Of a stretch of 14,168 nt of DNA, positions 8,123-14,168 are shown piece after piece. The position numbers were made by a program, and so were the translations under genes. Under the pieces are notes generated by a model. It worked only from the letters and a program-made list of their open reading frames with translations. It had not been told where the DNA came from and searched no databases. Numbering within the stretch: the first letter of the stretch is position 1; every line of letters begins with the position of its first letter. Source of the DNA: Collybiopsis luxurians FD-317 M1 (taxonomy: Eukaryota > Basidiomycota > Agaricomycetes > Agaricales > Omphalotaceae); NCBI GenBank assembly GCA_000827265.1, contig KN834785.1, positions 535,778 through 549,945 on the forward strand. Reading direction: 5' to 3'.

Positions 8123-8731
8123 GTTGGCACAGGCGAAGGCAAATGTGAATGTCGGGGCAGGGTTGATGATCTGTTATTGTTTGACTGGAGGGATGGTTTT
8201 TCTTCTCTCTCTTGCTGTACATGTCGAAGGCAGGGCCGAGTTGCTCTGCGATGATGGAGGTGCTTTGAGAGTCGGACATTCTTCAAATTACGGAAATGGT
8301 TATAGAGAAGGACTGGTAACAACAAGAAGAGATTTTTCTTTGCCTGATTTGACCGCACGATATGATCCAGACTGTACGAAAAAGTTGGTGACGCGTTGAA
8401 TACTCTCCTGGCGACTACGTAGATTCACCGGGACCAGCGCAGACTCGGAATTCGCCTCCTTGTCATCGATGCTGTCTTTTATATGATTGCGCGATGATTT
8501 ATCCGAGCGTAAAAAATGCTCTGGGCGACGACCGCTCGTATTGTGGAGTGCCGGAGAGATTTTGGGGAGCGGGGCTTGGTTTGAATTTTAGTGTAGGAGG
8601 CTCGGCAGGAACGTCGACGTCGTGAGAAAGTCAACCAAAACAGGAAACCAGTCCTTTTCACATAATCCGTTCTTGTTTTTCTACGCGTGCATGGCATCTC
8701 ATCGGTATAGTTCACTTCTCATCGTTGAAAT
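8123..8731. promoter_or_regulatory. Spacer between the tandem gene copies
   Basis: The first part (8123-8200) is the 3' flank of copy 1 and resembles the 3' end of copy 2 (gagttggcaca, gcgaagg, gttgatg). The last part (about 8595-8731) repeats the promoter blocks seen upstream of copy 1: ggcaggaacgtc, cgtgagaaagtcaa, tttttctacg, gcatggcatctcatcg. In between I see nothing beyond unsupported short frames. Confidence 0.55.
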
Positions 8732-10125
8732 ATGTCATCGTCCGCAGTTGCCATTGCGAAAATCGTCTTCGTTCTATCCCACCAACTGACAACGCGCTCA
8801 ATTCACAACAGCGCACTCAGCTTGTCTGCTCGTCGAAGAAATTGGGTGGTGTTCTTGGGATAACGCCGCAGCTGGTCGATATACATGCTCGTAAGGTTTC
8901 TTTCCTTATTTCTTTCAGATTTTCTTCACAAACATGATCATGTAAGTACAGACTACTCGGACAAAGATGACTGTCTTCAACGTAGAGGATCCATCGACTC
9001 AACTGCGTCCTCCAGCTCCAGCCTCAGGACTACCAGCAGCCGTGCCCGTACCACCCACAGTCGGTCTTCATCGCGAACTGCTTCTCCTGCTTCACATACC
9101 GCCTGCCATCCCTTGTGTACCTGCTCTACCGACGATATCTCCCTACTTAACTCCACCAACGACTCCAAGCCCCTTCTCCGCTTTGCGCCAACCATGTTCC
9201 GGTCATGATCGATATCATCATTGTCGCTGTCCAGCGACGACGACATCAACAGTGTAGGCGAATCAGATTTAACAGTCGACACTCGGTACACCATCCGACC
9301 CCCTACTACCACTTCCACCACCTCTCTCGCTGCTGGAGACCGTTTCTCCAGGGTCTCATTCCTCTCAGTCGTCGGCGCGCCTCCCCCTTCATCCACCATC
9401 TCTTCATCCATGCGTCTCGCAAAGATGGATAGGATCCGGAGGCTTCTTGGAGATGAGGTACCCGTTCATTTGGTTCGTCTGCAGGAGGACGAAGAGGACG
9501 AGGACGATTACGATTACGTCGAAGAGAGGACACGTCCAGCCAAAACGACAGTGACAATTTATTACGACTACAAACCCCTTCCACCTCTTCCTACTGCGCA
9601 TGAGTCGGTGGCACTGCTACCTCCTTCCTCTCCACCTTCCTCCCCACCTTCCTCTCCACCTTCCTCTCCACCCACCTCCCGTCCGACCTCCAGATCGAGC
9701 TCCCGGCCCAGTAGTTCGAGGCTCTCCAATGCTCGAGATTCACTTTTAATCCAAAAGCCTTTTTCTGTGCGGGTACAGGACAAAATCAAACGGAAAGCCG
9801 TCCCCAAATTCGACGAGGAGGGGGCGAAATAGGCTCCAAGTCCGTTCAAGCTCCCGCTCCCGTTGCGATTTTGATTCCAACGCGCAAGGACAAGGAGAGG
9901 CAGAGTCTGATTGTGGAGCTTCCCCATGAACACGATGATGAAGGGGGTAGTGGATCAGACGAGGATGAAGATCAAGAAGAGTTACTGGTTACGCCGGAGT
10001 CGGAGTCAAATGAGGCTATTCCTATCTGGGCGTGGTTCGGCAATGAGAGTGGAGGAGATGAGGGAGGTTTTGTTGAGATTTTTTTGAATTACGAGTTGGC
10101 ACATACAAGCGAAGGACGGCGTTGA
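8732..10125 (+). pseudogene. Gene copy 2, disrupted paralogue of copy 1
   Basis: The ATG at 8732 aligns with that of copy 1 (tgaaatATGTC versus tgaaagATGTC), 1782 bp downstream. The frame from this ATG reaches a stop within exon 1, while the part matching copy 1 (VEEIGW) is in another phase. The intron acceptor aligned to copy 1 is CTCGG, not CTCAG. Three long frames follow: about 8950-9208 (RRGSIDSTASSSSS, STDDISL, ends TGA), 9212-9832 (SSDDDINSVGES, EVPVHLV, TRPAK, KPLPPLPT, a Ser/Pro/Arg repeat, RLSNARD, KFDEE) and 9871-10125 (LIVELPHEHDDE, EELLVTPES). A G-run near 9826 and further small indels separate the last two. The product would be acidic and Ser/Pro-rich. Function is unknown. Unless spliced in a way I cannot see, it is non-functional. 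Confidence 0.6.
9619..9700 (+). repeat. 12-bp coding minisatellite in gene copy 2
   Basis: The unit ccttcctctcca is repeated about four times, encoding PPSS units, then grades into Arg/Ser-rich sequence. Gene copy 1 lacks the expansion at the matching place. Confidence 0.85.
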
Positions 10126-10675
10126 TGTCGTTCGTTGTTGGATGAGAGGTTCTTTTTTCGTTTTACTCTTTTCTTATGTATATATCTCTCTTTGATAGAG
10201 CACTAGTTGCTCGAGCTCGCTTGATGCCTTTTTTTTGGGTGTTTGTTTCGCTTTCACCGGTCAAGGACGCTGTATTCTTTTTGTCACGTTCCTTTGAAGT
10301 TTTCTTTGTGTAGTACAATACTATACTGTATTTGCATGTGCGTTGACATTTGTATCTATCTTCGCTTACACGTTCCTTTTCTATGTTCTCATTGCGCATC
10401 TATCTCCGATACCCTCTATCAAAACAACATGACGCAACGACCCGGTTTAATACATCTGTGTATTTATGTATCGTGTAACGGTTTTTAACGGGATATACAT
10501 CATAAATGATAACCTGAGGTTGATATTTGTGAGTGCGTGCGTGGCACTGGCAGGCTGCGGCGCTCTGCGGGTCAGTGCATGTATTCAATGTCCGATGTAT
10601 TCGATGTCCGTTTGCTTGCCTTTACTTATGTACATAGTGCGGCATCAAATGCATCAGATTCTTTGCAGAAACTGA
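10126..10675. other. 3' flank of gene copy 2 and right edge of the CpG-rich island
   Basis: No gene is supported. The first bases resemble the 3' flank of copy 1. The rest is T-rich with no convincing frame. CpG becomes rare beyond about 10650. Confidence 0.5.
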
Positions 10676-11166
10676 GGCCCAAATTTGAGCACAAAATGGG
10701 CAATGGTAAGTTAAGCATCAAGTACCATAAGGCCAGAGGTCATCCAGACTGTTTCTTCCTTCCATCAAAGGTTATAGATGATGAATGCACTGTCAAAGCA
10801 TTGAAGACAGTCACAAACCCATACATTTGCCCAGGGCAAGACACAAGAGGTGAGTTGTCTTTAAGATTTACTGGTGCATGGTATGCTAGACTCACACAAA
10901 TAAATACTTTGAGGATGACCAGTTGTGTGTTATTCCAGGATGCCGCTTATGATGCTCTTTGAACATGCTATCACAACATTAATGATGAAGCTAATCTCAA
11001 CACACTTACAGTCACACTTTACAATATAGGAGTTGATCCAGAAGGATCCCAGGAAATATCAGCTTAATAATGTCATTGGTGTCCAACTATGCTTACAAGA
11101 AGACATTGGAAATGTACCTCAAGAAACAAGCTTCCAGTGTGCTGCCAAATGGCCTGTGCAAGGAAG
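10676..11166 (+). pseudogene. Unidentified coding relic
   Basis: From about 10676 a plus-strand frame reads sensibly (KFEHKMGNGKLSIKYHKARG, HPDCFFLPSKVIDDE, NPYICPGQDTR, DAAYDAL), stops at TGA 10960-10962, and continues in phase (TCYHNINDEANLNTLT, VTLYNIGVD) to about 11060. After a phase change, 11035-11164 encodes DPRKYQLNNVIGVQLC and FQCAAKWPVQG, followed by a donor-like GTAAGA at 11166. A GTGAGT at 10851 and TTCCAG at 10938 could bound an intron, but removing it breaks the phase. The apparent 5' extension to 10537 runs into GC-rich flank and is not trusted. The family is not recognised. Confidence 0.4.
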
Positions 11167-11282
11167 TAAGAACATTTCTGACTAGAGCATGATGTTGCTC
11201 ACGATCCCTCACTTTAGTTTCCACTGATCAGGAATAAATCAGGGTACTGTTGATTTGACTGTGTACATGAGTCACAACTAAT

Positions 11283-11435
11283 ACAAATTTAGTTAGTATG
11301 ATTTACACTTGATAATCCAAGAAAACTCTGGACAATTGTTTTAAATTTCAGTAAAAATGGCATGAATATGTGCCACATATAGACCCACAACCAACAGCAG
11401 GTAGGAAGTTAGCCATAGTAATTAAGATATGAGTC
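11283..11435. repeat. Second copy of the NLR 3' flank
   Basis: This is homologous to 4235-4382, in direct orientation, at roughly 85% identity by eye, and continues into TPR code just as at the NLR locus. The two copies flank about 7 kb that includes the NLR gene and the duplicated gene pair. Confidence 0.85.
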
Positions 11436-12262
11436 TGTAGTTATCCCCAAGTACTTTCTTTTGCAAAAAAGCAACTCCTCCTCAAGCTGTTCAGCAGCAT
11501 TAAACTTCCTGAGTGACCTGTATGTGCTGCAAGATTGGCCATGGAAGTCAATGTATCAGGTTGGTTATCCCCTAGTACTTCCTTGTGCAAAGAAAACACC
11601 TCCTCCTGAAGGTGTCCTGCAGCATTAAACTTCCCAAGTGAACTGTATGTAGTTGCAAGATAGGCCATGGACATCAGCAAAACTAGTCCCCAGCCCAGGG
11701 TACCTCAAAGCTGCCTAGGATTTGGAGGGCGTCTCTGGAAAATCTGGGCTGTAGGTAAGTTTGCTGATAGAAGTTAATGTATCACGGTGGCTATCCTGAA
11801 GTACTTTCTTGTGCAAGGAAAGCTCTCCCTCCTGAAGATGTTCAGCAGCATTAAATTTCCCAAGTGACCAGTATGTATATGTCAGAGCCTGCATTTACAT
11901 GGTTTTCTTTTGTAGATTTGCCATAGAATTCAATGTATGAGGGTAGTTATCCCCAAGTACTTTCTTGTGCAAAGAAAACTCCTCCTCCTGAAGCTGTCCA
12001 GCAGCATTAAACTTCCCAAATGACCTGCATGTACTTGCAAGATTGGCCATGGAAATCAATGTATGAGGGTGGTTATCCCCAAGTTCTTTCTCGTGCAAAG
12101 AAATCTCCTCCTCCTCAAGCTGTTCAGCAGCATTAAACTGCCCAAATGACCTGTATATGTTTGCAAGATTGGCCATGGAAGTCAATGTATGAGAGTGGTT
12201 ATTCCCAAGTACTTTCTTGCACAAAGAAAGCATCTTCTCCTCAAGCTGTTCAGCAGCATTAA
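11436..12262 (-). pseudogene. TPR-array relic paralogous to the NLR C-terminus
   Basis: About six 42-aa TPR units are recognisable on the minus strand (SLGKFNAAGHLQEE, GDNHPHTLISMANLA and variants). Two one-base deletions relative to the NLR gene, near 11468 and 11527, break the last unit. A roughly 96-bp inverted-repeat insertion (11673-11768) interrupts the middle, and an extra stretch of about 30 nt (around 11880-11911) brings in a stop after MANLQKKTM. Clean units run from 12262 to about 11926. At 12262 the array is cut by a transposon end, so the NB-ARC part is not adjacent and may lie beyond the window. The C-terminal end would be GDNYRLIS, where the NLR gene has GENY-stop, an AGA/TGA difference. 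Confidence 0.88.
11673..11768. mobile_element. Short inverted-repeat (foldback or MITE-like) insertion
   Basis: The segment begins atcagcaaaactagtccccagcccag and ends ctgggctgtaggtaagtttgctgat. The ends are imperfect inverted repeats of about 25 bp. It interrupts a TPR unit between the codons for TLTS and MA(Y/N)LA, and both sides continue as TPR code. No coding capacity. Target-site duplication is not clear. Confidence 0.65.
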
Positions 12263-12848
12263 GGGCCTGTCCAGTAGTGGAAAATGATCTGACTTTCTCA
12301 AAAATATATTGTGTTAACAAGTAGCCCATCTTTTGCATGATAATGAGTGACATTACTCAATAAGTGCCATCATTACATCATACATCTTGTGTGACAGTGT
12401 GCCACTGCATATGATAATGATAATAATCATTGTTTACCACTCACAATGGATTAGCAAACTGGCCAGCAATCTATGGCCTCACTCAGATGCCTCTTTATTT
12501 GTTAAATATCTATGGTCCTAAGTACACAGAGACTATAGGTAGGTAAGTATATGGCCAATAATCTAAAAAGAAAAAACATCTACCCTCATAACATATAAGC
12601 AGTTCTGAGGGACATACTGAAAATGGACAAATATATATATGCTATGAAAAGGGAAAGGCATTCAGAAGAATGAAAAGGTAGACAAAGATGAAACAGCTGT
12701 ATATAGATACCTGGATGGAAGCAGGATGGGTTACTTATAACCATTATGCTTCTGTGGAGACATGTACCGATGTACCACAGGATGCCTATCATACTCACAT
12801 GACCCGTACCCATCTACATGTCAGTGCATGGAAGCTCCTCAAATATAA

Positions 12849-13336
12849 CATTTTCATTTATGGGTTCTTGTTATAGCTGTTGTAGCTGTCATACATGTAT
12901 CTCCTCTTTACTGGAAGCAACTATATCACAATTCCTGCCTAACAGGTTATGGATGGGTACAGGAGTTGATTCACAGTCATCCTGACTGCATTCAGAGTGA
13001 ACATGGTGTTCGTCTCCATGTTTTTGTTGCCCTTGTTGAACAGCTTCAAGCTCTGGGAATAGAGAACAGCAGAAACATCACACTGGAAAAACAGGCTGCA
13101 ATCTTTCTCTATATATCAGTCACAGGCTTGTCCTTGAGACATGTTGCAGAACAATTTCAGCATGCAAATGATACTATCTCCAAGTCAGTATTTCCTGCCT
13201 TGATTAAGATGAGTTTTCAATGCAGCCAAACAGATACTACAAAGAAGTTCTCTTCAAGCTTTCATCACCTGAATCTTACAATTGATATGTTCAAATGCCC
13301 ACACACAACAATCCCAAATTTTTTCCATTCTTCAAC
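12849..13336 (+). pseudogene. Harbinger-like (HARBI1/DDE_Tnp4) transposase relic
   Basis: The frame opens after TAA 12846-12848 with a hydrophobic N-terminal stretch (WVLVIAVVAVIHVSPLYW), then YHNSCLTGYGWVQELIHSHP and the DUF8040-like region (LEKQAAIFLYISVTGLSLR, HVAEQFQHANDTISK). A 50-nt intron (13184-13233, GTCAGT...AAACAG) joins AA to A, giving ISKYYKEVLFKLSSPESYN, then TGA at 13283-13285, then YVQMPTHNNPKFFPFF in the same phase. Homology fades at about 13336, before the first catalytic aspartate of the DDE nuclease. Basidiomycete Harbinger proteins have the same hydrophobic start, LTG-WV-EL-HP block and NPKFFPFF. No start codon is visible. The coding part is clearly dead. Confidence 0.8.
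13184..13233 (+). other. Intron in the Harbinger transposase relic
   Basis: The 50-nt intron reads GTCAGTATTT...GCCAAACAG. Its removal restores the family sequence DTISK-YYKEVLF in frame, whereas reading through gives an unrelated peptide. Confidence 0.75.
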
Positions 13337-13417
13337 ATCAAGAATTCAGCTGAATCAGTTGCCGGCTTTACTGGCTTTTTGGCTTGGTTACAAGCTGCAC
13401 CACTTAAAATATATTCA

Positions 13418-13462
13418 TTTTGGCTGCATAGCAACCAGCTAGCAACCAGCTTGCAGCCAAAA
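13418..13462. repeat. Inverted repeat with internal 11-bp tandem repeat
   Basis: ttttggctgca (13418-13428) and tgcagccaaaa (13452-13462) are perfect 11-bp inverted arms. The loop holds two tandem copies of gcaaccagct. It lies where transposase homology has ended. Confidence 0.75.
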
Positions 13463-13861
13463 CCACCTCAGCTGATGACTTGTCACTTGACCCACTTTTT
13501 TGAATTGACCCAGCAAAATTTGGCAGGAGAAAGAGAAACTGTTGTAGGTGTCAACAATAGACTTTTTGGCATAAGAAAGAACAAGTAAGAAATCAGCAGT
13601 GTCATCCTCACTCAAACCATTTTCCTTCTCCACCAATGCAACAGCATTTCAGTTGCAGGTAGGGGTGTCAGTCACTACTGCAGTTGGGATTGATGGTCCA
13701 GAAGGGGTAGCAGAGTTGGTGAGCAAGTCTCATATAATACTGTTCATCCCAGAGACTTGTCCAAGCAGGCTTGAAAGAATATCAGCACCACAGGGACATT
13801 TTGATGCCAATTCTGCAAAAATATTGTTGGTAGAGCATTTGAGTAATAGTGGTGCCAGAGT
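13439..13861 (-). pseudogene. Unidentified minus-strand coding relic
   Basis: Below TAA 13864-13862 a minus-strand frame reads LLLKCSTNNIFAELASK, GADILSSLLGQVSGMNSII, then TGA (13732-13730), TNSATPSGPSIPTAVV, TGA (13651-13649), then LVEKENGLSEDDTADFLL and SIVDTYNSFSF. The three parts are in phase with no indel. PIF/Harbinger elements usually carry a second, Myb/SANT-like gene next to the transposase, and the acidic LSEDD segment followed by VDTY might belong to one, but I see no firm motif. Convergent to the transposase. Confidence 0.35.
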
Positions 13862-13916
13862 TTAAGGGTGTGGTAGATTGCTGAGAGGCTGACTCTACCG
13901 ATGGCATTTCAAGTAA

Positions 13917-13953
13917 TGACCCTAACCCTTACCTTCCTCATCCTTACCTTCCT

Positions 13954-13984
<31 letters not shown>

Positions 13985-14168
13985 CTTACCTTCACCCTCC
14001 TCACTCTTGCTCTCACCCTCCTCACCCTCCTCACCCTCTCCACCCTCACCCTGCCCCTCCTCACCCTCACCCTCACCTTGCCCCTCCTCATTCTGCCCCC
14101 TCTCACCCTCACCCTCACCCTGCCCCTCCTCACCCTCACCCTGCCCCTCCTCACCCTCACCCTGCCCC
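13917..14168. repeat. Degenerate CCCTCA hexamer tract, telomere-like variant repeats
   Basis: From cctaaccctt onward the plus strand is an almost purine-free array of CCCTCA, CCCTTA, CCTTCCTCA and CCCTGCCCCTCCTCA variants, running off the window. The minus strand carries regular G-runs (GGGTGAGGG repeated around 13955-13982). The first units, CCCTAACCCTTACC, resemble fungal telomere repeat (CCCTAA). It could be subtelomeric, interstitial, or an unrelated minisatellite. Confidence 0.85.

Larger units (their letters stand above)
12263..13336 (+). mobile_element. PIF/Harbinger-type DNA transposon, left end and transposase
   Basis: TPR code stops after the native cattaa, and gggcctgtccagtagtgg begins at 12263. 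PIF/Harbinger elements duplicate a TTA/TAA target, and GGGCC-type ends are common in the superfamily, so TAA at 12260-12262 is the likely target. A Harbinger-type transposase relic follows on the plus strand at 12849. The matching right end (ctggacaggccc followed by TAA) is not found to 14168, so the element is truncated or extends beyond the window. The 580 bp between the end and the transposase shows no convincing gene. Confidence 0.6.

Noticed and set aside
9204..9235. 32-nt intron removing the TGA of gene copy 2
   Set aside because: It would restore phase in copy 2 but is very short, and the aligned sites in copy 1 leave a stop.
10537..10670. Start of the unknown relic at 10537
   Set aside because: Composition is that of the GC-rich 3' flank, with no coding character before about 10676.
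12586..12876. Short frames on both strands before the Harbinger transposase
   Set aside because: No recognisable motif and no conserved junction to the transposase frame.
13295..13588. 97-aa frame starting MPTHNN as an independent gene
   Set aside because: Its first residues are the continuation of the transposase after TGA 13283; the rest has no recognisable homology.
13909..14160. Arg/Val-rich minus-strand protein
   Set aside because: It is a translation of the CCCTCA-type hexamer repeats.
13917..14168. CRISPR-like array
   Set aside because: The repeats are short degenerate hexamers with no unique spacers, in a eukaryotic context.

Overview
This window looks like genomic DNA from a filamentous basidiomycete, most likely an Agaricomycete. 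It has introns of 50-60 nt with GTRAGT-type donors, an NLR-like NB-ARC/TPR gene of the type common in mushrooms, Ty1/copia and PIF/Harbinger relics, and Ser/Pro/Asp-rich orphan-type proteins. I cannot name a species.

The left flank (1-3910) is CpG-poor transposon debris on the minus strand. A Ty1/copia element has its 5' LTR at about 3669-3910, followed by a primer-binding site matching the anticodon arm of initiator tRNA-Met. Its gag, zinc knuckle, protease, GAG-pre-integrase and integrase regions (3535-1019) all lie in one reading frame with no indels but 11 in-frame stops, nine of them TGA. Several TGAs sit where the family has arginine, so CGA-to-TGA decay at CpG sites is likely. Reverse transcriptase and RNase H are missing. 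Bases 1-660 hold other minus-strand open frames that I cannot assign.

The NLR gene (minus, 6331-4383, three exons, 613 aa) is the best-preserved gene here. It has a short Gly/Asn-rich N-terminal motif, an NB-ARC ATPase with a recognisable P-loop and Walker B, and two nearly identical 42-residue TPR units. Its last TPR unit and its 3' flank are repeated about 7 kb away (11283-12262) as a broken paralogue with about six TPR units. That paralogue is cut by a small inverted-repeat insertion and by a PIF/Harbinger element.

Between the two copies lies a CpG-rich island (about 6300-10650). It holds a tandemly duplicated gene of unknown function (6950-8122 and 8732-10125), with related promoters and 3' flanks. 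Neither copy has one clean frame; both break at nearly the same place, and conserved peptides fall in different frames in the two copies.

The right flank (10676-14168) contains an unidentified coding relic, the TPR pseudogene, the Harbinger-type transposase relic (DUF8040-type N-terminal region and start of the DDE domain), an unidentified minus-strand relic, and a degenerate CCCTCA hexamer tract that runs off the window and resembles variant telomeric repeat.
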